Shown here piece by piece: positions 14,782-21,078 of a stretch of DNA of 23,809 nt. Both the position numbers and the translations under genes were made by a program. The notes below the pieces were generated by a model. The model was not told the DNA's origin. It saw nothing but the letters and a program-made list of their open reading frames with translations, and searched no databases. Position 1 is the first letter of the stretch, and every line of letters starts with the position of its first letter. The stretch comes from a virus. The DNA lies in the IMG/VR virus record IMGVR_UViG_3300050015_000102, positions 1 to 23,809 of that record. The stretch is one strand, 5' to 3'.

Positions 14782-15668
14782 CACGCCGCCCCCGGCATTG
14801 ATTTAAGCATTCCAGACATCATTCCCGATAGTTTACCATAGGCCTTTTTTGCTTCTATTTTTGGCCTTTCACACTTCACACAATACTGATTTCCATCGAT
14901 TTCAATAAAGGCGCCTTCCATAACTTCAGCGTGACAGCGTGGGCATTCGACGTAGGGGGATTTCTGGGGTGGTGTTATTTTATTGCCGTTGCCGCCGTCT
15001 GTTTTTAATGGGTAAACATCAATCCAGCCGCTTTTAATGGATTTGTTTAGAACATCTATGGGATTATGATTGTGTAATTGTTTAATTTTCTGAAGTTCCA
15101 AAATTATTAGATTCAGTGCATATGGTGTTTTAGCCGCCTTTTTTTGCTCACGGATTTTTAAATATGCATTCCATGTATCAATAGGAATCCAATCAGGAAG
15201 GACGAAGTCCGCCTTATTATTCTTTTTAGGTTTAGGTTTAGGTTTAGGTTTAGAGGAGTTGCCATCCGGTTGCCTTCCGGTTGGTGCTTCGGTTGAACCG
15301 TTGTTTAACTGCGGTTGAGCCGTGGTTGAGCGTTTTTCTGCTGATTTTTTACCCTTAATTGATTGCGCTTTCCTATATTTATCTTGTTTCGCCCTTTCCC
15401 TCCTTAGTCGATTTGATATTAAACGATTATCTTTTTGTTGAAAACAATCTAATATTTTTTCAGAAATTGATAAAAATTTTTCTTCGGAAATTTTAAGCAG
15501 CGTTGCGATAATTTTTGTGTCATTTGGGATTGAATATTGAGTATCGTATTCCCAAATATTAGCGAGAAGCAGCATATAAAAAGCCTGCTCCTCGCCGGTC
15601 ATAATCCGCACTTTTATATCACCAAAAAAATCAGAAGGATAAAAGGGGAAACAAGGTGATTTATTCAT
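14781..15668 (-). CDS. DUF1376 replication-type protein with C-terminal zinc ribbon
   Basis: The 295-residue product begins with the DUF1376 motif: 'FPFYPSDFFGDIKVRIMTGE' (residues 7-26) and 'EQAFYMLLLANIWEYD'. This domain is found in phage replication proteins that resemble O-type origin binders. A flexible Lys/Pro linker (residues 140-149, KPKPKPKPK) separates it from a helical domain ('LPDWIPIDTWNAYLKIREQK') that is likely DNA-binding. A zinc ribbon follows with Cys242, Cys245, Cys263, Cys266. A role in initiating phage replication is inferred; the helicase partner is not in this window. Its ATG overlaps the stop of the HNH gene by four bases. Confidence 0.75.
   Translation of the reverse strand: MNKSPCFPFYPSDFFGDIKVRIMTGEEQAFYMLLLANIWEYDTQYSIPNDTKIIATLLKISEEKFLSISEKILDCFQQKDNRLISNRLRRERAKQDKYRKAQSIKGKKSAEKRSTTAQPQLNNGSTEAPTGRQPDGNSSKPKPKPKPKKNNKADFVLPDWIPIDTWNAYLKIREQKKAAKTPYALNLIILELQKIKQLHNHNPIDVLNKSIKSGWIDVYPLKTDGGNGNKITPPQKSPYVECPRCHAEVMEGAFIEIDGNQYCVKCERPKIEAKKAYGKLSGMMSGMLKSMPGAA
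15225..15253. repeat. TTTAGG hexamer repeat in the KP linker
   Basis: Four perfect TTTAGG units (15225-15248) and a partial fifth stand in frame; on the minus strand they encode alternating Lys and Pro. The linker length can vary by slippage in steps of two residues. Confidence 0.9.
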
Positions 15669-16075
15669 TTATTATCACCTATATGCATGGCTATGTACCC
15701 AATTGACGCTGAAAAATCACCAATGGTATCGCTTTTCCAAATTTCATTAAGAAGAGATGCAATACAATCTATAAGGTCATTCGGTGTATTTGCGGGGCCT
15801 TCACAATCAACCCCCAAATCCGGGCATTCTAAACAAACTTCATACTCATCCCTACAAGGTTTAACATAATGGCACTTTTCACACATAGTAAGTAATAAAC
15901 CGTTGGGTATTTCCCAAGGTTCTTTATGTGGTAAATAAAAAACATGATGGATATGGAGAGTTCTTTCCTTATCTCCACACGCCATACATTTCCAACCATC
16001 CCGCTCCAAAATTTCCAATCGCTTCTTTTGCCAACGTGGATCTTTTAATTTTTCTAAATACGTTTTCTTTTCCAT
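15665..16075 (-). CDS. HNH endonuclease
   Basis: The 136-residue protein opens with 'LKDPRWQKKRLEILERDGW', the usual helix before an HNH fold, followed by Cys30 and Cys33 ('CMAC'), His41-x-His43-His44 ('HIHHVFY'), Asn58 ('PNGLL') and Cys65/Cys68-His69 ('CEKCH'). The first and last Cys pairs form the zinc site and the His/Asn are catalytic. CGGAGG precedes ATG. The C-terminal third is Cys-poor, acidic and of unknown role. It may be a mobile nuclease or a packaging/replication helper; in this position next to the replication gene it could be either. Confidence 0.8.
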   Translation of the reverse strand: MEKKTYLEKLKDPRWQKKRLEILERDGWKCMACGDKERTLHIHHVFYLPHKEPWEIPNGLLLTMCEKCHYVKPCRDEYEVCLECPDLGVDCEGPANTPNDLIDCIASLLNEIWKSDTIGDFSASIGYIAMHIGDNK

Positions 16076-16106
16076 TTTAAAACCTCCGTAGTTTTACCCG
16101 ATGGTT

Positions 16107-16172
16107 TTAAGCGGCAGGCTGGTCGGAATCCAGCTTTTCCGGGGCTACCGTAGCCGCCTTTTTTCTTGCCAT
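16107..16172 (-). CDS. Very small open frame with a good ribosome site, 21 aa
   Basis: AAAGGA stands nine bases before ATG, opening a 21-codon frame (MARKKAATVAPEKLDSDQPA, plus Ala). It fits the gap between the zinc-ribbon/HTH gene and the HNH gene, which otherwise has no gene. It could be a truncated gene start or a leader peptide; no family can be named, and the ribosome site is the only support. Confidence 0.3.
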   Translation of the reverse strand: MARKKAATVAPEKLDSDQPAA

Positions 16173-16183
16173 TTACAATTCCT

Positions 16184-16666
16184 TTACGATAAAAGTTCGA
16201 TTGCTTGATTAATTTTAAAAACCCGCGCCTGCAGGTCGTTTCTTTCGGCAATCAACATATCTATAACAGTGATATCGGATAGAGTTTTTTGATTTTTGAT
16301 TTCCGGTTTTTCAACATTATTTGAGGCGCCGGTAGGCTTAATTTTATTTACACTACCTAATTTTCTGCCACGACCGTCCTTTGACGATTTTAAACCCAAT
16401 GTTTTCAACACTGTTCTGACTGAATTTATTTTATATCCAGTTATGGCGACAATTTCCGGAACAGATTTGTTTTCAGCGATTAATTTTTTTATCTTGTCGC
16501 GATCCAAATCACACTTGTATCTATTCCCCATTTCCTCATCCTCCATTATTTTTTTATAGATAATTGGTTTCACTCTTTCCGGATAAAATCTGTGGCCGGC
16601 GATGCATAAATATTGGCCGTCTTCGTAACCCATAATCGTACCGTTGCATTTGGGGCATTTACTCAT
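16184..16666 (-). CDS. Zinc-ribbon and HTH protein
   Basis: The 160-residue product has an N-terminal zinc ribbon ('CPKC' at residues 4-7, then Cys21 and His25) and, at about residues 56-93, an HTH segment, 'IKKLIAENKSVPEIVAITGY' followed by 'KINSVRTVLKTLGLK'. A basic linker ('KDGRGRKLGSVNKIK') and a helical C terminus follow. It is probably a DNA-binding regulator or a small subunit assisting replication or recombination. Its ATG overlaps the NinG-like stop by four bases. Confidence 0.65.
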   Translation of the reverse strand: MSKCPKCNGTIMGYEDGQYLCIAGHRFYPERVKPIIYKKIMEDEEMGNRYKCDLDRDKIKKLIAENKSVPEIVAITGYKINSVRTVLKTLGLKSSKDGRGRKLGSVNKIKPTGASNNVEKPEIKNQKTLSDITVIDMLIAERNDLQARVFKINQAIELLS

Positions 16667-17187
16667 TCTGAAAATTCCCCCACCTTCTTTAAATAAAGTT
16701 GCTTGTATTGATTCAGCTCAAAGATCGTAAAACTATGCCGGCGCTTTGACAGGTATTCCAGTTGATCGATCACTTTCTGGCCGTATTCCTTGAGCATAAA
16801 TTTGTTATATTCAATATAGTTTCCCTTTAATAAAACATTACAGCGGACGCATTGAACGTGATTATTTCGGATATCGAAAAAGGTTCCTGAATTACTCCGG
16901 CTGAAGTAGTGACCGTCCTGCATATTCTGCCATTTATCGCGCTTGCCGCAGGTCACGCATTGGCAATAACCATCATAATCTGAACTTACCCGCCGGATAT
17001 ATTCAGAGAAAACCTCTGCGGCGTCTTTTTTTGCGGTTTTAAGTGTGACTTCTCCCCGCGGCTTCATGGGTTTCTTATAGGGAGTTAATTCAATTTCTTC
17101 TTTGCCGTGGAGATGAGCAAGGTGCCGGACGCTGGGACTTGTCTTTTCCAGGCGCTTACAGTTCGGGCAATTCCACACAATGTTCAA
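16663..17187 (-). CDS. NinG/Rap-like recombination protein
   Basis: The 174-residue product has an N-terminal zinc-type Cys pair (C7, C10), then the family core: 'AAEVFSEYIRR', 'YCQCVTCGKRDKWQNMQDGH' with Cys75, Cys77, Cys80, 'DGHYFSR', 'FDIRNNHVQCVRCN' with Cys113 and Cys116. This is the pattern of lambda NinG (Rap), a nuclease that acts on branched DNA during phage recombination. The start codon is TTG with GGAGG seven bases upstream, a strong site that decides the start. It overlaps the HNH gene stop by four bases. Confidence 0.85.
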   Translation of the reverse strand: MNIVWNCPNCKRLEKTSPSVRHLAHLHGKEEIELTPYKKPMKPRGEVTLKTAKKDAAEVFSEYIRRVSSDYDGYCQCVTCGKRDKWQNMQDGHYFSRSNSGTFFDIRNNHVQCVRCNVLLKGNYIEYNKFMLKEYGQKVIDQLEYLSKRRHSFTIFELNQYKQLYLKKVGEFSE

Positions 17188-17756
17188 GCGGCAACCTCCA
17201 TAATTAAAAGTGATGGCTGGAATGGAATCTTTAGCTTATCTTTTTTGATAATATTTTCACGCGCCCAAAGCGGCCGTAGGTTAGACAGTGCCCAACACTT
17301 TTTAAAGTCTATGTCTTTTTCTGTTTTGAAATTATGTGCGGAGATGGGGATTATATGGTCGATATGCCATTCACCGTAGTTTTCCCATGACATTCCTTCA
17401 GTGAATTGTTTTTCTAAATGAGATTTTAATTCTGCTAAGGTGTATCCAACTAAAGACTGCCAGCCACGATAATTTTTAATTTCCCGTATTGTTTGGTAAA
17501 TAGCATTTGATATATTACAATTAATCTTTCCCGTTGGAGAACTTCTCCGCTTCTTGCCGTATCTTCTCCAATATAACCTCGTCTTTTCCGGGTGTTCTTT
17601 GGCCCATTTTTTAGACGCCTCTTTGTTGTTCTCAGACAAAACACGCTTTCGGTTAGATGTGGTGTATGTTTCTTTCCACTTTTCTGGATTCTTGGCCCTG
17701 TATTTAAGAACCGCAACACTATTTCTTTTTCTTTTTTCCTCTATGGTTACGTTCAA
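17184..17756 (-). CDS. HNH endonuclease (second)
   Basis: The 190-residue product has a highly basic N-terminal half, with 'KYRAKNPEKWKETYTTSNRK' and 'WAKEHPEKTRLYWRRYGKKR', which looks like a DNA-binding arm built from repeats. The C-terminal HNH core has 'GEWHIDHIIPISAHNF' (His131, Asp133, His134), then 'CWALSNLRPLWARENIIK' with Asn159 and Asn168. This is a well-known type of freestanding phage HNH homing nuclease. The first codon is TTG, since no ATG is nearby; it has only GGGGG upstream. It overlaps the preceding small membrane protein gene by four bases. Confidence 0.8.
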   Translation of the reverse strand: MNVTIEEKRKRNSVAVLKYRAKNPEKWKETYTTSNRKRVLSENNKEASKKWAKEHPEKTRLYWRRYGKKRRSSPTGKINCNISNAIYQTIREIKNYRGWQSLVGYTLAELKSHLEKQFTEGMSWENYGEWHIDHIIPISAHNFKTEKDIDFKKCWALSNLRPLWARENIIKKDKLKIPFQPSLLIMEVAA

Positions 17757-17884
17757 ATTCCCGGCCCCCAGGTCTTAATCGCAGCCTGTAGAGCACCGTA
17801 AATCGCAAAGCCAACGATTATCCAGCTACCTATAACTACGCCGATGATGATTAAAAGTTTTGTCAATGGTTTGTATTGTTTCAT
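17753..17884 (-). CDS. Small membrane protein, 43 aa
   Basis: This short gene has AAGGAGG before ATG, and its ATG overlaps the TGA of the gene before. The product is a basic N terminus (MKQYKPLTK) followed by one long hydrophobic stretch (residues 10-32, 'LLIIIGVVIGSWIIVGFAIY') and a short tail 'AAIKTWGPGI'. It would be a single-span inner-membrane protein. Its 3' end overlaps the HNH start. No function can be inferred beyond that; superinfection exclusion and membrane toxins are among the possibilities for phage proteins of this form. Confidence 0.65.
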   Translation of the reverse strand: MKQYKPLTKLLIIIGVVIGSWIIVGFAIYGALQAAIKTWGPGI

Positions 17885-18078
17885 AAAACCTCCTTGAAAT
17901 ATTTTTCATATGCTAAATTGGTTGTAGGGATTGCTGAATATTCATCCTGTGTCATTTCCAGTTCAGTTACTTCTTTTGCGCCCTTTGTCCGTTTCATTAA
18001 TTCTCGGAAACGATCTATGTTAATAATATTTGTATAAATAAAAGTGCCATCGTTTAATTCTATTTTTAATACTTTCAT
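17881..18078 (-). CDS. Hypothetical small phage protein, 65 aa
   Basis: The 65-residue product (MKVLKIELNDGTFIYTNI...) has beta strands near the N terminus and an acidic helical C terminus ('AKEVTELEMTQDEYSAIP'). The start overlaps the preceding gene's stop and its own stop overlaps the next start, as ATGA. A purine-rich GGAAGAGATAAGG lies before ATG. It is part of the stack of small genes. No family is recognised. Confidence 0.55.
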   Translation of the reverse strand: MKVLKIELNDGTFIYTNIINIDRFRELMKRTKGAKEVTELEMTQDEYSAIPTTNLAYEKYFKEVL

Positions 18079-18230
18079 GGCCTTATCTCTTCCAAAATTT
18101 CTTTAATGAGCGCCGTCGCGTCCTGAATCTTCCTGGCTGCAACGGTTGAATAAAGCGGATGTATCGGTTGCTTGGTTTCCTTTACAAGGTTTTCTAGTGC
18201 AAATAAAATAAGTTGGAGTCTGGTCTTCAT
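18075..18230 (-). CDS. Hypothetical small helical protein, 51 aa
   Basis: Found in the gap between small genes. It starts MKTRLQLILFALENLVKETK and ends 'TALIKEILEEIRP', almost wholly helical with a leucine-rich first half. Both ends overlap neighbours: its ATG overlaps the stop upstream, and its TGA overlaps the start of the next gene. It is real in the sense of tight packing; function unknown. Confidence 0.6.
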   Translation of the reverse strand: MKTRLQLILFALENLVKETKQPIHPLYSTVAARKIQDATALIKEILEEIRP

Positions 18231-18346
18231 GACTTCACTACCTTCAGTAACCCGGCTCTTTTTGCCATTGCCCGCACTTGTTTAATTGTGCTGCCTTTCC
18301 TGATCTGGCGGAGGCCGGTATTATTATGGTGTCGCCGCGTCTTCAT
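18227..18346 (-). CDS. Hypothetical very small basic protein, 39 aa
   Basis: The 39-residue frame (MKTRRHHNNTGLRQIRKG, then a helix 'STIKQVRAMAKRAGLLKVV') is highly basic and could bind nucleic acid. Its ATG overlaps the TGA of the gene before (18343) and its TGA overlaps the next ATG. AGGCAGG stands before the ATG. Size and overlaps suggest a genuine gene in a coupled string; no family recognised. Confidence 0.55.
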   Translation of the reverse strand: MKTRRHHNNTGLRQIRKGSTIKQVRAMAKRAGLLKVVKS

Positions 18347-18591
18347 ACCTGCCTCTGCGCAATCGCCGTAGCGTGGTCTTTTGTTTGCACTTGAATGTAG
18401 GCTTCCTGTTCGGCCAACCGGATCAACCCGCGATCTTTCGGTGCCACCTTATAAAGTTTATTCAATTCGCCACTGTAGTCGGTCAACGGGTCTTTCTGTA
18501 CCCTACTTATTAATTCCCGGATGATCAGGGTGTAGGCGTTGACCTTCTTTTCTTGGAGTTCATGCGCTGCCGCTCGTTTCCCTGTTGTCAT
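18343..18591 (-). CDS. Hypothetical protein, 82 aa, start of the small-gene string
   Basis: I choose the ATG at 18591, since AAGGA precedes it at good spacing; an in-frame ATG at 18645 has no ribosome site and would begin inside the palindromic region. The product is helical and charged: 'MTTGKRAAAHELQEKKVNAY', 'LIIRELISRVQKDPLTDYSG', 'DRGLIRLAEQEAYIQVQTKD'. It ends with an ATGA overlap with the next gene. It is the first gene after the recombinase and probably the first gene of a separately expressed string. No family recognised. Confidence 0.6.
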   Translation of the reverse strand: MTTGKRAAAHELQEKKVNAYTLIIRELISRVQKDPLTDYSGELNKLYKVAPKDRGLIRLAEQEAYIQVQTKDHATAIAQRQV

Positions 18592-18613
18592 GGTGCAAGT
18601 CCTTAATTTTCCT

Positions 18614-18687
18614 TGTATACGAATAGCAGCACTTGTGCAGCTCAATGTATACGTGCTATATAATAAAGTTTTGATATAATTGTATCA
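18614..18687. repeat. Palindrome-rich region beside the recombinase gene
   Basis: TGTATACG occurs twice in direct orientation, at 18614-18621 and 18646-18653, each with the palindrome GTATAC. Between them is GCAC-TT-GTGC. Further on is a near-perfect 16-base palindrome TGATATAATTGTATCA at 18672-18687, ending on the recombinase stop codon. The AT-rich part TATATAATAAAG lies between. It is a candidate binding or crossover site for the serine recombinase, or an operator for the string of small genes. Confidence 0.4.
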
Positions 18688-19299
18688 TCTCAAAAGCTCC
18701 GCTGGTTCATTTTCAACCTTAATTTTCTTCTTTCTGCCACCTCTTGCACCGTAATATCTCGCTGAATAACAAGTGAGAATTTTCATAATATCCTCTGCCA
18801 ATTCTTCTTCATATTTTTTGTCTTTCACTTCCATTATTTCAACTGTGATTTCCAGATTGCTAAATATGGCATCAAGATATTCATAACCAAATCGAGCAAG
18901 CCTATCTTTGTATTCAATCAGCACCCGTTCAACTTTACCCTCAAAGCACATCTTGATTAGTTTGTGTATGCCGTTTCGCTTCTCATTTATCCCACTGGCA
19001 ATCTCGTCAATCAAAACATACTTGTAACCCTTGGCTTCTGCGTGTTTTCTCAACCTGTCTTTTTGCCGTTCAAGGTTTTCTTTCTGCTTTGCCGTTGAAC
19101 ATCTCGCATAAATCACAGTCAACTTTTCTTGTTTCTCTTTCTCGACTCCCATATAAGCGTCTAAGTCTTCCTGACGGAAACGCCTATGCTCACCAGTAGT
19201 CTTGAAAGATTTTATTTTTCCGTTGTTGGCAAGCGTCTTTAGTGTGTTGATTGACACTCCAAGATATTCACTTGCTTCTGTGATTTTATAAATTTTCAT
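18685..19299 (-). CDS. tnpA: IS607-type serine recombinase (TnpA-like)
   Basis: The 204-residue protein has the two-part layout of IS607 TnpA. It has an N-terminal MerR-like HTH (residues 3-50: 'KITEASEYLGVSINTLKTLA', 'GEHRRFRQEDLDAYM'), and then a serine recombinase domain with 'VIYARCSTAKQKENLERQK' including Arg66 and catalytic Ser68, later Arg residues in 'EYKDRLARFGYEYL', and a C-terminal 'YSARYYGARGGRKKK'. IS607 recombinases insert a circular element into DNA by Ser-linked strand exchange. No TnpB gene stands downstream as usual. Its start overlaps the methyltransferase stop by four bases, so it is made with that gene. Confidence 0.85.
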   Translation of the reverse strand: MKIYKITEASEYLGVSINTLKTLANNGKIKSFKTTGEHRRFRQEDLDAYMGVEKEKQEKLTVIYARCSTAKQKENLERQKDRLRKHAEAKGYKYVLIDEIASGINEKRNGIHKLIKMCFEGKVERVLIEYKDRLARFGYEYLDAIFSNLEITVEIMEVKDKKYEEELAEDIMKILTCYSARYYGARGGRKKKIKVENEPAELLR

Positions 19300-20270
19300 A
19301 AAATACTCTTAATGCTGTGCTTTATGACCGCACAATTAAAACCGTTTCCTAATGTCTTATATCTTTGTGTGTTTGATATTCCCTCTGTATAATTATCGGG
19401 CAAACTTTGTAGTCGTTCACATTCTATCGGAGTGAGTTTACGAGTCTTTGTCCCATCGGTATGATATAATCCTGTTTTAGCACCACGACCACCAGTAAGG
19501 GCATCAAGGGCAGTCGATTTACCATCAACTGAATATATCCTATCTCCCTGTCCGCCTTTACCAATCTGACCGATACGGACAATATTGTGTGTTCCTTTAT
19601 AATCTGTTGCCCTGAGTGCTTGTCCTTTCTTTTCAAAAGGCATTTCGTGAATTGTATAATCAAATCGTTTTGTAAAATCCATCGTTGTAAAGTATTTTTC
19701 TTCTACATTTTTTTCTAAAATATCTTTGAGCAAAATACCCCTGTCCTCTGGTTGCGTGACGTTTAGTATGTTGGTCCAAAATAAACGCTTTCTTGACTGA
19801 CCACTTACTAATGCGGCATTTATCATTATTGGTTCAACTCCTAGCGTTTCGGTGATTAACTGCTTAGCTTCTTTCGGCATTGAGTTTACATTTTCAAGGA
19901 CAAAATACTTTGGCTTAACTTCTTTCAAGATACGGACATACTCCCAGAACAAGCCGGAACGAACACCGTCTAACCCTTTCCTATTCTTTTTTGCGATTGA
20001 TAAATCTTGGCAGGGACTTCCGCCTATTAGTAAATCAATACGAATCAATGCACCCGGTTCATTATATATTCCACTGTCATCCACCAAACAACTTTCTCTG
20101 CCATAAACTTTCTTAACATCCCCCAATTGAATTGTCTTTGGAAAATTCTTTTTCGTTACTTGCAGGGCATATTTATCTATCTCGCTGGCGTAATACTCAA
20201 CCTCAAAGCCCAACTCCTTAAAAGCCTGTTGTGCTATGGATATTCCGTCAAATAATGAAAGTATTTTCAT
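19296..20270 (-). CDS. C5-cytosine DNA methyltransferase
   Basis: The 324-residue enzyme has motif I 'LSLFDGIS', motif IV 'GGSPCQDLS' with catalytic Cys87, motif VI 'ENVNSM' (residues 126-131), motif VIII 'QSRKRLFW' and motif X 'RYKTLGNGF' near the end. It resembles the short, Dnmt3-like group of phage methyltransferases. No restriction nuclease accompanies it, so it is probably solitary: protecting phage DNA from host restriction or marking regulation/packaging. The target cannot be read from sequence. It overlaps the upstream small gene and the recombinase by four bases each. Confidence 0.92.
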   Translation of the reverse strand: MKILSLFDGISIAQQAFKELGFEVEYYASEIDKYALQVTKKNFPKTIQLGDVKKVYGRESCLVDDSGIYNEPGALIRIDLLIGGSPCQDLSIAKKNRKGLDGVRSGLFWEYVRILKEVKPKYFVLENVNSMPKEAKQLITETLGVEPIMINAALVSGQSRKRLFWTNILNVTQPEDRGILLKDILEKNVEEKYFTTMDFTKRFDYTIHEMPFEKKGQALRATDYKGTHNIVRIGQIGKGGQGDRIYSVDGKSTALDALTGGRGAKTGLYHTDGTKTRKLTPIECERLQSLPDNYTEGISNTQRYKTLGNGFNCAVIKHSIKSIL

Positions 20271-20452
20271 AGGTTTGCTTCCTTGATTATTTCGTCCACT
20301 TTTCCCTCTTTTAATTTATTAACTACTTCCTCTGCCGTATCCATAATCTTCTGCAATTCTTTTATGGATATGACCTTTTCCAATGGCTCAAAGAAATAAA
20401 CCTTCTCGTCCTCTGTCTGGAAATACTCTTTTGTTACCTTTATGACTTTCAT
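20267..20452 (-). CDS. Small acidic/helical protein, 61 aa, first of the methylase operon
   Basis: The product is an N-terminal beta part ('MKVIKVTKEYFQTEDEKVYF') and a helical part ('IKELQKIMDTAEEVVNKLKE'), with many Glu and Lys. AAGGAG stands before ATG and a sigma70-type promoter just upstream. Its stop overlaps the methyltransferase start. It may be a small regulator of its operon partners; no family recognised. Confidence 0.65.
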   Translation of the reverse strand: MKVIKVTKEYFQTEDEKVYFFEPLEKVISIKELQKIMDTAEEVVNKLKEGKVDEIIKEANL

Positions 20453-20465
20453 ATTTCACTCCTTA

Positions 20466-20494
20466 AATATACTACATTTTGGGTTAAAAAGCAA
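20466..20494 (-). promoter_or_regulatory. Sigma70-type promoter for the methylase-recombinase operon
   Basis: On the minus strand TTGCTT (20489-20494) and TATATT (20466-20471) are separated by exactly 17 bases. The -10 box begins 14 bases ahead of the small-protein ATG, so the leader contains AAGGAG. Confidence 0.6.
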
Positions 20495-20506
20495 GTGATT
20501 TTAACC
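20482..20506. promoter_or_regulatory. Inverted repeat (operator candidate) over the -35 box
   Basis: GGTTAAAA (20482-20489) and TTTTAACC (20499-20506) are perfect inverted arms separated by nine bases, and the interval includes the -35 box of the promoter. A dimeric repressor or the methyltransferase itself could bind here. There is no T-run, so a terminator is unlikely. Confidence 0.5.
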
Positions 20507-20552
20507 GATTTCTTTTGATTTTGTTGGATTTTCATAAGCAGTTAGAACCTCC

Positions 20553-20786
20553 CTATAGTTGCTCTTTCACCGCCGCAATCAACTTATCCAGTGCCTCACT
20601 GTTGGCCTCAGGCGATAGGCATCTAGTCCCAATAAAAGACCGTAATACACAGGCGTCACATCGCATTCCTTTAGCCTCGACAAAATATTTGCATTCCCTT
20701 TGCTGGTCTTGATTCTCGGCGGTGCATCTCAGTTTTGCATTGCATTTATTTTGTTTTTCAAATTGTATTTCTGAATTTTCCGGCAT
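20553..20786 (-). CDS. Cys-rich small protein, 77 aa
   Basis: I choose the ATG at 20786: GAGGA is eight bases upstream, while the open frame otherwise begins with a TTG at 20801. The product has Cys15, Cys21, Cys32, Cys43, Cys46 and Cys56, suggesting a zinc or iron-sulfur site in a small phage protein. A helical C terminus ends 'LDKLIAAVKEQL'. It follows the repressor gene with an overlap of the longer version, so the two are probably one transcript. No family can be named. Confidence 0.6.
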   Translation of the reverse strand: MPENSEIQFEKQNKCNAKLRCTAENQDQQRECKYFVEAKGMRCDACVLRSFIGTRCLSPEANSEALDKLIAAVKEQL

Positions 20787-20797
20787 GAGATAAGTCC

Positions 20798-20992
20798 TCA
20801 ATTTAACAGGTCTTTAGCGTCAAGGCCTAAAACCTTAGCTATTTTGTTTAGTGTTTTGAAGGTTGTTGTCCGGCGCATTAAGATAAAGTCGATTGCCTGC
20901 CTGGTAATAGGGAGCGCACTTGAAAAAGCAGCCGAATCTTTATATCCTGCCCGCTTCATTTCCATCTTTAGTTTTGTGATATTGATTTGCAT
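20798..20992 (-). CDS. Cro/CI-type repressor (XRE HTH), 64 aa
   Basis: The 64-residue product has an XRE-type HTH at about residues 18-62: 'DSAAFSSALPITRQAIDFIL' gives helices 2-3 and 'FKTLNKIAKVLGLDAKDLL' helices 4-5. It is short, like Cro, without an oligomerisation domain. No ribosome site precedes ATG; the promoter upstream would put the transcript start at or beside it, so the message could be leaderless. It faces the plus-strand early genes across the control region and probably represses one or both promoters. Confidence 0.8.
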   Translation of the reverse strand: MQINITKLKMEMKRAGYKDSAAFSSALPITRQAIDFILMRRTTTFKTLNKIAKVLGLDAKDLLN

Positions 20993-20998
20993 GGCTAA

Positions 20999-21027
20999 AG
21001 CATAAACCTTTTAAACTAATTTTGCAA
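20999..21027 (-). promoter_or_regulatory. Repressor promoter, probably giving a leaderless message
   Basis: On the minus strand TTGCAA (21022-21027) and TATGCT (20999-21004) are 17 bases apart. Transcription would start about seven bases after the -10 box, near 20992, which is the repressor's ATG. The -35 box lies within GCTTGCAA, also present at the opposing promoter. Confidence 0.55.
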
Positions 21028-21078
21028 GCATTTTCTTTTGTCGATGTATTCCATGCAAAAATAATTTGAAAATAAAGC

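Noticed and set aside
15225-15253. TTTAGG repeat resembling telomere repeats
   Set aside because: It is only four units long, in frame, and encodes a Lys/Pro linker of the DUF1376 protein.
16054-16251. 65-codon minus-strand frame upstream of the HNH gene
   Set aside because: It overlaps the ends of both neighbours, has no ribosome site at its start, and its composition is dominated by Gly/Lys; a 21-codon frame with a good ribosome site fits the gap better.
17450-17719. 89-codon minus-strand frame inside the HNH gene
   Set aside because: It lies wholly within the HNH gene in another frame, and the HNH motifs are in the other frame.
20482-20506. Terminator after the Cys-rich protein gene
   Set aside because: The inverted repeat has no T-run on the minus strand and overlaps a well-spaced promoter, so an operator is more likely.
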